A DNA stretch of 64,000 nucleotides from Mucilaginibacter phyllosphaerae (lineage in GTDB: Bacteria > Bacteroidota > Bacteroidia > Sphingobacteriales > Sphingobacteriaceae), in contig NZ_SNQG01000001.1 in the NCBI RefSeq assembly GCF_004378255.1, positions 1,054,001 to 1,118,000 on the forward strand. Reading direction: 5' to 3'. The position numbers and the translations under genes are program-made. How positions within the stretch are numbered: position 1 is the stretch's first letter; every line of letters starts with the position of its first letter. Positions 17,102 through 27,319 of this stretch are shown here, in pieces. Below the pieces are notes generated by a model, which did no database searches, was not told where the DNA came from, and saw only the letters and a list, made by a program, of their open reading frames with translations.

Positions 17102-18322
17102 TTATATATCGCCAGCGGTCCATACCTGGCCCGGCTTTAACTTTCCCTGGTAATATAATATTTCGCGGTGATCGGCGCATGGGTAGGCCTGCATATCTGC
17201 GGGCATACCGGGGGCTAATATACCACCTTGTATGTTTAATGCTGCAGCCGCGCGCGAGGTTAACCCTGCAAAAACTTCGGCCGCCGATAACTTCTCTGAT
17301 GCGCTCATTACAGCGGCCTGCATCAGCAGATCGCCCATGGGTGCCGAGCCGGGGTTCCAGTCGCTGGCAACGGCCAGGCATGCACCAGCATCAAGCAGCT
17401 TGCGGGCGGGTGCATAAGGCATACCCAAGCCTAAAGATGCACCCGGTAAAGTTACCGCAACCGTATTTGATGTAGCCAAAAGGCCGATTTCTTTTTCGCC
17501 GCTTGCCTCTAAATGATCGGCAGATGCAGCGCCAACCTCTACAGCAACAGCGCTGCCGCCGGTAGTAAACTGATCGGCATGCACCGTAATATCAAAGCCC
17601 ATTTCTTTGGCCTTGTTCAAATAGGTCAAAGCGTTTTGGGTATCCATCGCGCTTTGTTCAATAAATATATCTATGCGGTTAGTAAGGTTTTCCTGTTTGA
17701 TGATGGGCAGCAGATCGTCTATCACATGTTGCAGATATTCCTCCTGCGAACCGGCAAAATCCCTGGGCACCATGTGCGCGGCCAGGCAGGTGGGTATTAG
17801 TTTTGCCTTTGTTTGGGCAGATGCCGCTTGGATAGCGCGCAGTTGTTTTAACTCTTCATCCAAACTTAAACCGTAACCGCTTTTTACTTCTATAGTAGTT
17901 ACGCCCTCGGCTAAATGGCGGTTGGCGCGTTGTACTAACAGACCGGTCAATGTTGCCTCATCAGCCGCGCGGGTTTGCGTAACGGTATCCCAAATACCGC
18001 CGCCTGCCTTAGCAATTTCCAAATATGTTTTACCTGCAATGCGCATGGCATAATCTTTAGCACGGTTGCCGGCAAAGCAAATGTGTGTATGGCAATCTAT
18101 AAAGCCGGGAAGCAATACCTGCTGCCTTTCCATTTCTTCTATTTGGGTGGCCGGGTTAGCTTTTCTAAGTTCTTCAAAATTGCCAATGGCTAATACTAAT
18201 CCGCCCTCAATCAGCACACCTCCACTGGGGATAACGTGCAATTGCTCATCCTTTAGCGCACCTTTTAAAGGCAACCCTGTAAGTGGCAATATCTGCGTAA
18301 ACGGACCTATTAGTTTTTTCAT
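17102..18322 (-). CDS. hutI: imidazolonepropionase
   Basis: 406 residues of the amidohydrolase superfamily, hydrolysing 4-imidazolone-5-propionate to formiminoglutamate, third step of histidine breakdown. FIDCHTHICFAGNRAKDY holds the metal-binding HxH, VEVKSGYGLSLDEELKQL is the family signature, DITVHADQF and SADHLEASGEKE carry further metal ligands, and ASDWNPGSAPMGDLLMQ the C-terminal aspartate. A frame open further upstream adds 34 residues reading through the repeat region; ATG 18322 (MKKLIGPFTQI) is chosen because the conserved fold begins here. Operon partners: hutU upstream, ftcD downstream. Confidence 0.92.
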   Translation of the reverse strand: MKKLIGPFTQILPLTGLPLKGALKDEQLHVIPSGGVLIEGGLVLAIGNFEELRKANPATQIEEMERQQVLLPGFIDCHTHICFAGNRAKDYAMRIAGKTYLEIAKAGGGIWDTVTQTRAADEATLTGLLVQRANRHLAEGVTTIEVKSGYGLSLDEELKQLRAIQAASAQTKAKLIPTCLAAHMVPRDFAGSQEEYLQHVIDDLLPIIKQENLTNRIDIFIEQSAMDTQNALTYLNKAKEMGFDITVHADQFTTGGSAVAVEVGAASADHLEASGEKEIGLLATSNTVAVTLPGASLGLGMPYAPARKLLDAGACLAVASDWNPGSAPMGDLLMQAAVMSASEKLSAAEVFAGLTSRAAAALNIQGGILAPGMPADMQAYPCADHREILYYQGKLKPGQVWTAGDI

Positions 18323-18350
18323 TGTAATTACTTTTCTAAAGCCAATTTTA

Positions 18351-18523
18351 CTCACCCGGTCATTGCTTCGCTCGACCACCCTCTCTTCGCTGCGCGGAAA
18401 GAGGGTTATAATAAATACATCCAAACCTTATTTAATCAGCGCAAAGAGGGTTAAGTATTAAAAAACTTCTCACCCTCTTTGCGTAGAAGAGAGGGTCGAC
18501 CAGCGTAGCGGAGTCGGGGTGAG
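18351..18523. repeat. long inverted repeat with CTCACCC termini (MITE-like)
   Basis: In the 359-base gap between hutI and hutU, the left arm (CTCACCCGG at 18351, then CGACCACCCTCTCTTC) is matched by a right arm (GAAGAGAGGGTCGACCAGCG ending GGGGTGAG at 18523). A further CGCAAAGAGGGTT unit lies inside. Ends are inverted CTCACCC/GGGTGAG. No reading frame is present. The rest of the gap holds only the small palindrome at 18628-18647. Confidence 0.6.
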
Positions 18524-18627
18524 TCAAATCGCCATTCTTTTCATTCGTTACCTGCGGCCCGGGCTTTACGCTCATACGCCTGCAGGCATTACGCACGGGC
18601 CGGTATCCGCTTCAATCCCTAACGCTA

Positions 18628-18647
18628 AGACGCAAAGTATTGCGTCT
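18628..18647. repeat. AGACGCAA...TTGCGTCT palindrome
   Basis: Perfect 8-base arms with a 4-base centre, preceded by TCCCTAACGCTA and followed by CTACATTC. Same family as 6988-7049 and 50015-50034. Confidence 0.5.
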
Positions 18648-18681
18648 CTACATTCTTCTTTCGGACTTCCAACTTAACAAC

Positions 18682-20355
18682 CTACCACACCTTTAATCCA
18701 AACCTATCGGCCCACTCTTGTGCTTTATCATAGCCGGCATCCGCATGGCGGAAGATCCCCATGGCAGGGTCGTTATGCAGCACGCGTTTAAGGCAGGCGG
18801 CGGCACGTTCGGTACCATCGGCAACTACTACCATACCGGCATGTTGCGAGTAGCCCATGCCCACTCCACCGCCATGGTGGAACGATACCCAAGTGGCACC
18901 TCCGGACGTATTGGCCATCAGGTTGAGCAATGGCCAGTCGGACACCGCATCCGAGCCATCCTTCATAGATTCGGTTTCGCGGTTGGGTGATGCTACCGAG
19001 CCGCAGTCCAAATGGTCGCGACCGATCACTATTGGCGCTTTTACTTTTCCGCTGGCCACCAGTTCGTTAAATATTTGCCCGGCTTTTTCGCGCTCGCCCA
19101 TGCCCAGCCAGCAGATACGTGCGGGCAGGCCCTGAAAGGCAATTTGTTTTTGTGCTTTTTCTAACCAGTTGATCAATGGTTTATTCTCCGGGAAGGCTTC
19201 CATCAACGCACGGTCGGTAATATAAATATCTTCGGGGTCGCCTGATAAAGCTACCCACCTGAACGGGCCTTTCCCCTCGCAAAACAGCGGACGGATAAAC
19301 GCCGGGGTAAAGCCCGGGAAATCGTAAGCATTTGGCTCGCCGCCCTGTTTGGCAAATTCGCGCAGGTTGTTACCATAATCAAACGCTACCGAACCACGCT
19401 TCTGTAATTCTAACATTAAACCTACATGGCGGGCCATGCTGGCTAAGGACAGGCGCTTGTACTGTTCAGCATCGGCCCTGCGCAGGCCGAGCGCTTCATC
19501 CTGCCGTAAGCCGTTGGGTACGTAACCATTTAATGGGTCGTGTGCCGAAGTTTGGTCGGTCACCATATCGGGCACAATGCCATCAGCAATTAGCCTTTGC
19601 AGCATGTCACCGGCATCGCTTACCAGGCCAACAGATAAGGTTTCGCCTTTAGCCATCGCATCCTGCACCCATGCAATTGCCTCCTCGTAAGAGTGTGTTA
19701 ATTTATCTATGTATTTACTGTCAATTCGTTTTTGGATGCGGGTAACATCCACATCAGCACCTAAAAACACAGCGCCTGCCATGGTAGCGGCCAATGGTTG
19801 TGCACCACCCATGCCGCCTATACCTGCACTAACGATCAATTTCCCCGTCAGTTCATTATTAAAATGCTGGCGGCCTGCCTCCACAAAGGTTTCGTAAGTA
19901 CCCTGCAATATACCCTGGGTACCGATATAGATCCAGCTACCGGCCGTCATCTGGCCGTACATCATCAGTCCATCGGCACGGAGTTTATTAAAATGCTCCC
20001 AGTTGGCCCAGGCAGGCACCAGGTTGCTGTTGGCTATCAAAACCCTCGGCGCCTGCGGATGGCTGCGGATGATCCCCACAGGTTTGCCGGACTGCACCAG
20101 TAACGAATGGTCATCATCCAGTTCCAGCAAAAGCTCTATGATCTTCCTGAGCGATTCGGGGTTACGCGCTGCCTGACCGATGCCGCCATATACCACCAAC
20201 TCATCGGGGTTTTCGGCAACCTGCCCGTTAAGGTTATTTAACAGCATGCGCAAAGGCGCTTCTGTTTGCCAGCTTTTAGCGTGCAGTTTATTCCCAACCG
20301 GGGCGTAATACACCGGGTGTTTGGCGTAGGTATCAATAAATTCCGAATTCGTCAT
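18682..20355 (-). CDS. hutU: urocanate hydratase
   Basis: 557 residues, the usual length of urocanase, which adds water to urocanate using tightly bound NAD+ as an electrophile. Visible features are [28 protein letters not shown] (NAD-binding glycine-rich loop), [14 protein letters not shown], and [18 protein letters not shown] with the conserved active-site cysteine. The frame extends upstream into hutH; ATG 20355 ([14 protein letters not shown]) is chosen since it gives the standard length. It still overlaps the hutH stop by 23 bases, so the two are translationally coupled. Confidence 0.93.
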   Translation of the reverse strand: MTNSEFIDTYAKHPVYYAPVGNKLHAKSWQTEAPLRMLLNNLNGQVAENPDELVVYGGIGQAARNPESLRKIIELLLELDDDHSLLVQSGKPVGIIRSHPQAPRVLIANSNLVPAWANWEHFNKLRADGLMMYGQMTAGSWIYIGTQGILQGTYETFVEAGRQHFNNELTGKLIVSAGIGGMGGAQPLAATMAGAVFLGADVDVTRIQKRIDSKYIDKLTHSYEEAIAWVQDAMAKGETLSVGLVSDAGDMLQRLIADGIVPDMVTDQTSAHDPLNGYVPNGLRQDEALGLRRADAEQYKRLSLASMARHVGLMLELQKRGSVAFDYGNNLREFAKQGGEPNAYDFPGFTPAFIRPLFCEGKGPFRWVALSGDPEDIYITDRALMEAFPENKPLINWLEKAQKQIAFQGLPARICWLGMGEREKAGQIFNELVASGKVKAPIVIGRDHLDCGSVASPNRETESMKDGSDAVSDWPLLNLMANTSGGATWVSFHHGGGVGMGYSQHAGMVVVADGTERAAACLKRVLHNDPAMGIFRHADAGYDKAQEWADRFGLKVW

Positions 20356-21892
20356 CTGCTGTGATGTTTTTGTGATGTTTTTGTGCAGTTTGGTTAGCCA
20401 TAGCCTCAAATTCGCCGCTTATAATTAGCTGATGCAGGGCATTAATATCCTCTGCAAAAATCCTGTCTTCTTTGATGAATGGCACCTGCTGCCTTACCAA
20501 TTGATGTAACTCTTCTATCACCGGGGTGCTTTGCAAGGGCCTGCGAAACTCCAGCGCCTGCGAGGCATACAATAGTTCGATAGCCTGGATGTATTCCAGA
20601 TTATCCAGCACCATGTGCAGCTTGCGCCCGCTGATGGACCCCATAGAAACATGGTCTTCCTGCCCCAGCGAGGTGGGTACGCTATCGGCACTGGCCGGGA
20701 AACAAAACGTTTTATTTTCGGTAACCAGGGCGGCCGTGGTGTACTGCGGGATCATCAGTCCCGAATTTAAGCCTGCATCATCTGTTAATAATTTGGGTAA
20801 GCCGTATCGGCCTTCGCTCATGAGGTAACAGCGGCGGTCGGCAATATTGCCCAGTTCTGCAGCGGCTACGGTAGCATAATCTAAAGGCAAAGCCAGCGGT
20901 TGCCCGTGGAAATTGCCCCCGCTTATAGTATCATCAGCATTAAAAATTACGGGGTTATCGGTAACGGAGTTTAATTCTATCTCCGTTAATTCTTTTAAAT
21001 GCAGCCAGGCATTGCGCGATGCACCGTGCACCTGCGGCATACAGCGCAGAGAATACGGATCCTGCACCCTATCACAATCCACATGCGAACTGCCAATGGC
21101 CGAGCCTTCTAATAATACAGCCAACCGCTTTGCAACCAACTTGGTGCCCTTATAGGGGCGAATGGCATGCAGACGTTCATCAAACGGGCGGGAAGATCCC
21201 ATCAGGCCTTCTAAGGACATGGCACCTATCAGGTCAGCCACATTAAGGGCATTGTTCAGGCGATCCACTGCTTTTATGGCGAAGGCTAATATAAACTGCG
21301 TTCCGTTAATTAATGCCAGCCCCTCTTTTGGGCCTAATACTAAGGGCTGAAGATCATGTTGTTTTAAGATCTCTGCTGCGGGATATTTTCCCTCCCCAAC
21401 GTTCACAAACCCCAGCCCTATCAACGGCAGGAATAAGTGCGAGAGTGGCGCCAGATCTCCCGATGCACCAACCGAGCCTTTCTCGGGCACAACGGGTATC
21501 ACATCATGATCTATATGCCAGATGATGCGCTGCAAAGTTGCAGGGGCAATGCCCGAGTAGCCTTGTGCCAAAGCTTGTACTTTGGTGATCAGCATCAATT
21601 TGGCTATCTCTTGCGGGATGGGTTTGCCCACACCCACACTATGGCTTTTTAAAATATTGCTTTGCAGCAGGCTGGTGTCCTTTTCAGAAATACGGGTATC
21701 GCAAAGCGGGCCAAAGCCTGTGTTAATGCCATACACCGGCAAATGTGCCTGCACTATTTTTTCTACCTCGTTCCGGGAAGTTTGGATGCGTGATGCCGCC
21801 TCTTCATTGATGACACCTTTTACCCTACCGGCCGCAATATCCAAGCTAATGCCTATACTGAGGTGCTCGATACCGTAATTAAAGTTTTTCAT
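20333..21892 (-). CDS. hutH: histidine ammonia-lyase
   Basis: 519 residues. It deaminates histidine to urocanate. The self-forming MIO electrophile comes from A143-S144-G145 in [14 protein letters not shown], the family's definitive motif. [16 protein letters not shown] near residue 54 holds the catalytic tyrosine loop, and [14 protein letters not shown] and QEDHVSMGS are also conserved. Its start overlaps the marR stop by 14 bases and its stop overlaps hutU by 23 bases, so marR, hutH and hutU form one tightly packed operon, presumably controlled from the palindrome at 22389-22412. Confidence 0.93.
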   Translation of the reverse strand: MKNFNYGIEHLSIGISLDIAAGRVKGVINEEAASRIQTSRNEVEKIVQAHLPVYGINTGFGPLCDTRISEKDTSLLQSNILKSHSVGVGKPIPQEIAKLMLITKVQALAQGYSGIAPATLQRIIWHIDHDVIPVVPEKGSVGASGDLAPLSHLFLPLIGLGFVNVGEGKYPAAEILKQHDLQPLVLGPKEGLALINGTQFILAFAIKAVDRLNNALNVADLIGAMSLEGLMGSSRPFDERLHAIRPYKGTKLVAKRLAVLLEGSAIGSSHVDCDRVQDPYSLRCMPQVHGASRNAWLHLKELTEIELNSVTDNPVIFNADDTISGGNFHGQPLALPLDYATVAAAELGNIADRRCYLMSEGRYGLPKLLTDDAGLNSGLMIPQYTTAALVTENKTFCFPASADSVPTSLGQEDHVSMGSISGRKLHMVLDNLEYIQAIELLYASQALEFRRPLQSTPVIEELHQLVRQQVPFIKEDRIFAEDINALHQLIISGEFEAMANQTAQKHHKNITADDEFGIY

Positions 21893-22382
21893 GAGGTATG
21901 GTTTTTAGTTTATCACCAACCTTGCCAGATAAGTTGTAGGCACGGAATGAATTTTCTAAGGCAGATATCGCCGGTAGTATCCCTGCTATTTTGCTATCTG
22001 ATGCTTCCAGTTCGTTCATGCCGGCGCTGATGGCATCCCAAATAGGTAAGATCTGTTTTAACAAGTCGCGGCCTTTATCCGTAAACTGTACCATTTGCCT
22101 GCGGCCGTCATCGGCACTTACCGTGGTTTCTACCAGTTTACGGTTCTTCAGGTTAGTGATCAGCTGGCTTGCTGCCGGGTGTGATACCTCGGTTTGCCCG
22201 CTCAGTTCTTTGATAGAAAGAGAATCATTTTTGGATAATAAATAAAACACCGGGAACCAGCTGGCATCAAAGTCAATGCCCTCGTTTTGATAAATACGGT
22301 TTATTTCGGACAGAAAAGTTTCGCTCATGCGCCTTAGGCGGCTGCCTAAAACCAGGTATCCTAAACTTTGGTACAAATTCAT
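21879..22382 (-). CDS. MarR-family transcriptional regulator, first gene of the hut operon
   Basis: 167-residue winged-helix repressor-type protein: helices FLSEINRIYQNEG and FPVFYLLSKNDSLSIKELS, recognition helix HPAASQLITNLKNRKLVE, and the wing VSADDGRRQMVQFTDKG (MarR 'D.R...v.LT..G'). A C-terminal helical dimerisation region follows. It heads marR-hutH-hutU-hutI-ftcD and overlaps hutH by 14 bases, so it probably represses its own operon and responds to a pathway compound such as urocanate; this is inference. Control of hut genes by MarR rather than HutC (GntR type) or HutP is unusual. A near-perfect palindrome lies just before its start. Confidence 0.85.
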   Translation of the reverse strand: MNLYQSLGYLVLGSRLRRMSETFLSEINRIYQNEGIDFDASWFPVFYLLSKNDSLSIKELSGQTEVSHPAASQLITNLKNRKLVETTVSADDGRRQMVQFTDKGRDLLKQILPIWDAISAGMNELEASDSKIAGILPAISALENSFRAYNLSGKVGDKLKTIPHEKL

Positions 22383-22388
22383 GATGCA

Positions 22389-22412
22389 ATTTATATAAGT
22401 ACTTATATAAAT
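22389..22412 (-). promoter_or_regulatory. palindromic operator, likely MarR site
   Basis: Two 12-base arms, ATTTATATAAGT and ACTTATATAAAT, form a perfect 24-base palindrome six bases before the marR start codon. The AAGTACTT core and size fit MarR dimer sites. Binding here would cover the leader region of the hut operon and allow autorepression. Confidence 0.6.
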
Positions 22413-22453
22413 GCAAGTTTATTTTATTAACAATTTATAATCAATTGCCAAGG

Positions 22454-22816
22454 CTAATTTTCTGTGGGTTTAGAATTACAATAGGAATAGATCTTGAATA
22501 TTTTTCCATCGGCATCAAATTCATACACATCACAGGAATGCACCACATTTACTGTTTTTTCTTCGCGGATAAATTCGGCCCGGCCATATATGGCAACCTT
22601 ATCCCCATCGGCAACCAAGCCAAACGTTTCAAATTTGGTAGCGAGGGTTTTAAAATACTCGGCTACCGATCTGCAAAACTTTAAAACCTCGGTTTTACCA
22701 TTGATGGTCATATTCTCTTCGTAAATAATCCACTCCACATTTTCTGCCAGGTAATCTTCTACTTCATCAAACTTACCGCCCGAGAATAGTTGTACAACTT
22801 GTGTATTGGTTTTCAT
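22454..22816 (-). CDS. SnoaL/NTF2-fold protein
   Basis: 120 residues from ATG 22816 (MKTNTQVVQLFSGGKFDEVE); a TTG six codons earlier is less likely. The layout is that of the NTF2/SnoaL polyketide-cyclase-like fold: an opening helix, the strand VEWIIYEENMTINGKTEVLKF (family 'v.W.......p..G+..i..f'), a helix AEYFKTLATKFETFG, and strands VADGDKVAIYGRAEF, VVHSCDVYEFDADGKIFKIYSYC. Members are often small enzymes or binding proteins; no active-site set can be assigned. Leaderless soluble protein, transcribed alone. Confidence 0.7.
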   Translation of the reverse strand: MKTNTQVVQLFSGGKFDEVEDYLAENVEWIIYEENMTINGKTEVLKFCRSVAEYFKTLATKFETFGLVADGDKVAIYGRAEFIREEKTVNVVHSCDVYEFDADGKIFKIYSYCNSKPTEN

Positions 22817-23028
22817 ATTCCGATTAATTTTCAATGCGATCTACTGCTTATAACTAAGGTTAATTTACATACAATATTAATACTTAACAAACAACAAATT
22901 GCTCTACCTCCCTGTAACAGCCTGATGTTTACAGGCAAATTCTATATTTACTGCTACTGCTTAAACGGCAAACAAGCATTTATTTATTAAAAATAAAGCC
23001 GCTATATTTAAGCGCTAAACCCTGGTTA

Positions 23029-24606
23029 ATGAATACTAAAGCAAAATATTTTTTATACGGCTGTATCTGCCTATGCCTCATCACTATTACCATTACTTTA
23101 TTCAGCATATCGCAAGCTGTAGACTGGGACCCCGGCACCGTAATTAAAATGGCCGACAATGCCCATAAAGGCATCCCGTTTAATCATTATGCACATCCCA
23201 ACCCTAAAAATTTAAGCACTGATGAATTTGAAGTTGTTACCTGGTGGTCGCCAGGGCAATTTACCTTTCCCATGCTTATTCAAAAAGCCATTGGGGTAAA
23301 AATAACCGTGGCCATTAAGGTGCTTACTGCAATATGTTTGCTTTTAAGCGCATTGGGGATCTTTAAGCTTTTCGGTTTGCTATTAAAACGGAATGATGGT
23401 ACAAACAAAGCTTCAACAGCTGCCGTAGTTTTATTGCTGTTTACCCTTTTACAGCCATTTTTTTGGGGGAATATATTTATTTACAATGGCGGCGGCATTT
23501 TGTTATTAGCTTATTGCCCCTGGTTTATTTACTGGCTTATACAAGTAAAACGCATTACGTTTTACAACCTGCTGCTGCTTTTAGTAGCCGGCTTTTTTGG
23601 ATTTTTTCTCAAATCTGCCTTTACCAGCATATTTGCCGGGGGGCTTTTATATCTCTTTTTAACAAAGGCTATAACTACCGGCACCCCCTTAAAACAACAA
23701 AACATAAAAAATATCCTTGTAAACGCGCTTATTTTAGGCGGTTTATTCATCGCTTATGTCGTCATTATTAAGGCTTTGTATTTAAGCCATAATACCGGCA
23801 TCAGCGAATCATCCACAGGCATACGTGTGCAGCCCCGTGTATTGCTTTATCCTGTTGTTGCACCGGTATTAGGTATATTCTGGTTAAACTTTATCAATAA
23901 AACTATTTACTGGGTAATCGCATTGATTATAGTTATACCTGTTTACTACATGATGTTAAAAAGCGACAGGATAGGCTTAACATACAAATATGTATTAATA
24001 AGTTTTGTTACTACAACCATCGCATTTTACGGTTTAATATACTTTATTAATGTAGATGTTTCTTATGAGTTACGCCACTTTATTATCATATCCATACTGC
24101 TTACGCCGGGCTTGCTTATCGGTTTATATCATTTAAAATGGGGCAGGTATTTTATTTATGGCGCTGCCTTTTTATATACGGCTATTAATATTTATCATTT
24201 TGCACAATACACGGCAACAAGCCCTAAAAGCAGCAACAACCTATTGTATAGCGGGTTAAATAGTGCATATCCACCAGAAATCATTGAAAGGATACATGCG
24301 CTCGACAATTTAAAGGGCCATAAAAAGGATATATTTTATTTTAAAAGTTTTGAGCTTACCATCGCTTTAGAAGTGAGAAACAACCGTGTGTTGCTGGAAG
24401 ACAATTTTATCAACTTCCACTTTAACAATAAAGCTCGTTATGACAGTACATTGTATTTCGGCCGTAACACGGGCGATGTGTACGTGGTTTACCCGCTCCA
24501 AAAATTCAAAAAGGATTCTGTTACATTTTTAACCCGGTTCGAAAAATATAAGCAATTCCAAAAAATATACCAGGCTAAGGGATACGCTATTTTTAAAGCG
24601 CATTAA
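23029..24606 (+). CDS. polytopic membrane protein, possible GT-C-type glycosyltransferase
   Basis: 525 residues with roughly ten to twelve membrane helices (first at about 8-26, last near 385) and a soluble C-terminus of about 120 residues (ERIHALDNLKGHKKDIFYFKSFELTIALEVRNNRV...). The first extracytoplasmic loop holds VDWDPGTVIKMADNAHKG, and a later loop has WWSPGQFTFPMLIQKAIG. A conserved Asp in the first loop with many helices is typical of GT-C glycosyltransferases, but I do not recognise a family and do not assert this function. The base composition is AT-rich relative to flanking genes. A strong terminator follows. Confidence 0.55.
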   Translation: MNTKAKYFLYGCICLCLITITITLFSISQAVDWDPGTVIKMADNAHKGIPFNHYAHPNPKNLSTDEFEVVTWWSPGQFTFPMLIQKAIGVKITVAIKVLTAICLLLSALGIFKLFGLLLKRNDGTNKASTAAVVLLLFTLLQPFFWGNIFIYNGGGILLLAYCPWFIYWLIQVKRITFYNLLLLLVAGFFGFFLKSAFTSIFAGGLLYLFLTKAITTGTPLKQQNIKNILVNALILGGLFIAYVVIIKALYLSHNTGISESSTGIRVQPRVLLYPVVAPVLGIFWLNFINKTIYWVIALIIVIPVYYMMLKSDRIGLTYKYVLISFVTTTIAFYGLIYFINVDVSYELRHFIIISILLTPGLLIGLYHLKWGRYFIYGAAFLYTAINIYHFAQYTATSPKSSNNLLYSGLNSAYPPEIIERIHALDNLKGHKKDIFYFKSFELTIALEVRNNRVLLEDNFINFHFNNKARYDSTLYFGRNTGDVYVVYPLQKFKKDSVTFLTRFEKYKQFQKIYQAKGYAIFKAH

Positions 24607-24607
24607 T

Positions 24608-24650
24608 TAAACAAGCAAGGCTTTCCAAATTGGAAAGCCTTGCTTGTTTA
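24608..24650. terminator. bidirectional terminator hairpin
   Basis: Perfect 21-base arms 24608-24628 and 24630-24650 with a one-base centre, A-rich on one side and T-rich on the other, between convergent genes (membrane protein and atpG). Confidence 0.8.
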
Positions 24651-24671
24651 TATTGTCAGTAATAAAATTTA

Positions 24672-25571
24672 TTAACCGCCTAAAGCTGCAGCACCGCTCA
24701 CAATCTCGGTAAGCTCGGTAGTGATGGCTGCCTGGCGGGCCTGATTGTAGGAAAGTTTAAGGGCTTTCAGCAGGTCGCCGGCGTTTTCGGTTGCTTTATC
24801 CATAGCGGTCATACGTGCGCCATGCTCAGATGCGTTTGAATCTAATACGGCACGGTATAACTGAATCTTGATATTTTTAGGGATCAGCTGCTCTACGATC
24901 TCTTCCTGTGATGGCTCCAGGATGTAATCAACCTGAGATTCTATTGTAGCAGCCTTTGTTTTATCTTTTGGTTTCTGCTCCGGCATAGGTACAGGCAATA
25001 ATTGCTCTGCAACCTGGTATTGTACTGCAGCATTCCGAAAATGGTTATAAACAAGCTCTACGCGGTCGTAATCGCCATTGATAAAGCCCTGCATGATCGC
25101 TTCGGTGATCTTTGATGCATTGGTGAAGTTTAGGTCAAGATACAGATCGTTATTGTTACCAATTACGTTGTACTTACGGCGCTGAAAAAACTCCTGGCTT
25201 TTTTTACCAATAGCAACAATAGATACATTACCGGCCCTTAGCTGCTCGCTGTATTTTTCGGCAATCAGGTTGTTAGCTGTTTTTATTACGTTGGTGTTAA
25301 ATGCACCTGCCAAACCACGGTTTGATGATACAACAACAACCAATACACGCACCGGCTCGCGCTGTTGCAGGTATGGCGATGCGCCATCCTCCAGGCTTGC
25401 CGATAAGTTTGCTAACAGATCGTTTAACTTATTAGCGTAAGGGCGTAATTGTACAATAGCATTGGTAGCCCTTTTCAGCTTTGCCGCCGAAACCATTTTC
25501 ATGGCCTTGGTGATCTGCTGGGTTGAGGTAACCGATGTGATCCTGTTTCTTACTTCTTTTAAATTAGCCAT
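24672..25571 (-). CDS. atpG: F1 ATP synthase gamma subunit
   Basis: 299 residues. The central rotor stalk of F1: N-terminal coiled-coil helix MANLKEVRNRITSVTSTQQITKAMKMVSAAKLKRA, central Rossmann-like portion (VLVVVVSSNRGLAGAFNTNV), and C-terminal helix ASEHGARMTAMDKATENAGDLLKALKLSYNQARQAAITTELTEIVSGAAAL, all classic. An extra charged loop (about residues 195-220: PEQKPKDKTKAATIE) is longer than in E. coli, as seen in Bacteroidota. Last gene of the atp operon here; beta and epsilon (atpD, atpC) are not in the window, consistent with their being encoded elsewhere in Bacteroidota. Confidence 0.95.
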   Translation of the reverse strand: MANLKEVRNRITSVTSTQQITKAMKMVSAAKLKRATNAIVQLRPYANKLNDLLANLSASLEDGASPYLQQREPVRVLVVVVSSNRGLAGAFNTNVIKTANNLIAEKYSEQLRAGNVSIVAIGKKSQEFFQRRKYNVIGNNNDLYLDLNFTNASKITEAIMQGFINGDYDRVELVYNHFRNAAVQYQVAEQLLPVPMPEQKPKDKTKAATIESQVDYILEPSQEEIVEQLIPKNIKIQLYRAVLDSNASEHGARMTAMDKATENAGDLLKALKLSYNQARQAAITTELTEIVSGAAALGG

Positions 25572-25579
25572 TCTTTATT

Positions 25580-25711
25580 TGAGATGTGAGAAGTGAGATT
25601 TGAGTATAGAGATAAAATTCCAACCCTTTTCCCGTCACTTTATCTAATTTAATCTGTTAGATATAAGATTTGAAAAAAACTCAAATCTCATATCTAACAT
25701 CTCATATCTAA
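25580..25711. repeat. AGATTTGAGATATGAGA-type repeat with hairpin, atpA-atpG spacer
   Basis: The gap contains GAGATGTGAGAAGTGAGATT (about 25580) and a stem-loop with 18-base arms at 25656-25673 and 25681-25698 (one G-U pair), followed by CATCTCATATCTAAT. The same units recur between atpH and atpF. Whether it is a processing site or only repeat DNA is unclear. Confidence 0.6.
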
Positions 25712-27289
25712 TTAATTATATCTACCTGACAGTTCTTTAGCTACTGTTTCCAGTACGCCTGTTAACTGGTCATCAAATTTACCTGCTTTAAGGGCGGCCA
25801 GCACTTCGGGGTGGCGCAGCTCTAACTGGCTGGTATATTCTGCTTCAAACTCACGGATCTTGTTAACCGGTACGTTACGCATCAGATTTTTAGTACCTAA
25901 GTAGATGATAGCTACCTGTTTCTCAACCGTTACCGGCGAGTACTGGCCTTGCTTCAAGATCTCTACGTTACGCGCACCTTTATCAATTACGTTTTTGGTT
26001 GATGCATCCAGATCCGAACCAAATTTAGAGAAAGCCTCTAACTCGCGGTATTGTGCCTGGTCAAGCTTAAGTGTACCGGCAACTTTTTTCATCGATTTGA
26101 TCTGCGCGTTACCACCCACACGTGATACCGAGATACCTACGTTGATGGCCGGGCGGATACCTGCCAGGAATAAGTTCGACTCCAGGAATATCTGGCCATC
26201 GGTAATTGAAATTACGTTGGTTGGGATATAAGCCGATACGTCACCCGCCTGAGTTTCGATAATAGGCAATGCGGTTAACGAGCCACCACCTTTAACGATG
26301 TGTTTAATAGACTCCGGCAGATCGTTCATCTGCTGGGCAATGTTATCGTTAGCATTTACCTTAGCGGCACGCTCCAATAAACGGCTGTGCAGGTAAAATA
26401 CGTCACCAGGGTAAGCCTCGCGGCCCGGTGGGCGGCGTAATAACAAGGATACTTCGCGGTAAGCAACGGCCTGTTTAGAAAGATCATCATAAACGATCAA
26501 AGCAGGGCGGCCTGTATCGCGGAAATACTCGCCAATTGCAGCGCCTGCAAATGGCGCAAAGAATTGCATGGTAGCAGAGTCTGATGCATTAGCCGCAACA
26601 ACTATAGAGTAAGGCATAGCACCGTTCTCTTCTAATGTGCGTACAATGTTTGCCACGGTAGAAGCCTTTTGGCCACACGCTACATATATACAATATACCG
26701 GGTTACCGGCATCGTAAAATTCTTTTTGGTTGATTATGGTATCGATACAAACGGCAGTTTTACCGGTTTGGCGGTCACCAATAACCAACTCACGCTGGCC
26801 GCGGCCAATCGGGATCATTGCATCAATCGCTTTGATACCTGTTTGCAAAGGCTCGGTTACCGGCTGGCGGTAAATAACACCCGGCGCTTTACGCTCCAAA
26901 GGCATTTCGTAAGTTTGGCCAGTGATAGGGCCTTTACCGTCAATCGGGGTACCCAAGGTATCCACAACACGGCCAAGCATGCCTTCGCCTACGTTGATAG
27001 ATGCGATACGATTGGTACGTTTAACAGTATCACCTTCCTTAATATCGTCAGATTTACCTAACAATACCACACCCACGTTATCTTCTTCAAGGTTAAGTAC
27101 AATACCCTGTAAACCGTTATCAAACTCAACCAGCTCACCTGATTGTACTTTGGTTAAACCGTAAACACGTGCAATACCATCACCCACCTGGAGTACGGTA
27201 CCTACTTCTTCTAATTCAGATTCTGACTTAAAGCCGGCTAATTGCTGACGCAAAATTGCTGATACTTCGTCTGGTTTTACCTCTACCAT
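25712..27289 (-). CDS. atpA: F1 ATP synthase alpha subunit
   Basis: 525 residues. Forms the hexameric F1 head with beta and holds a non-catalytic nucleotide site. N-terminal barrel [20 protein letters not shown]-loop [10 protein letters not shown] (about residues 170-179); [48 protein letters not shown] is the conserved Walker B and family signature region including the ATP synthase alpha/beta motif; the arginine finger lies in [18 protein letters not shown]. Part of the co-directional atpZ-I-B-E-F-H-A-G series. Confidence 0.96.
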   Translation of the reverse strand: MVEVKPDEVSAILRQQLAGFKSESELEEVGTVLQVGDGIARVYGLTKVQSGELVEFDNGLQGIVLNLEEDNVGVVLLGKSDDIKEGDTVKRTNRIASINVGEGMLGRVVDTLGTPIDGKGPITGQTYEMPLERKAPGVIYRQPVTEPLQTGIKAIDAMIPIGRGQRELVIGDRQTGKTAVCIDTIINQKEFYDAGNPVYCIYVACGQKASTVANIVRTLEENGAMPYSIVVAANASDSATMQFFAPFAGAAIGEYFRDTGRPALIVYDDLSKQAVAYREVSLLLRRPPGREAYPGDVFYLHSRLLERAAKVNANDNIAQQMNDLPESIKHIVKGGGSLTALPIIETQAGDVSAYIPTNVISITDGQIFLESNLFLAGIRPAINVGISVSRVGGNAQIKSMKKVAGTLKLDQAQYRELEAFSKFGSDLDASTKNVIDKGARNVEILKQGQYSPVTVEKQVAIIYLGTKNLMRNVPVNKIREFEAEYTSQLELRHPEVLAALKAGKFDDQLTGVLETVAKELSGRYN

Positions 27290-27319
27290 TTTTGAGATTA
27301 TTTTAGAGTTTTAATGTTA

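Noticed and set aside
18322..18424. Longer hutI frame starting at 18424
   Set aside because: Reads through the inverted repeat; homologous sequence begins at 18322.
20355..20409. Longer hutU frame starting at 20409
   Set aside because: The standard urocanase length and start match ATG 20355.
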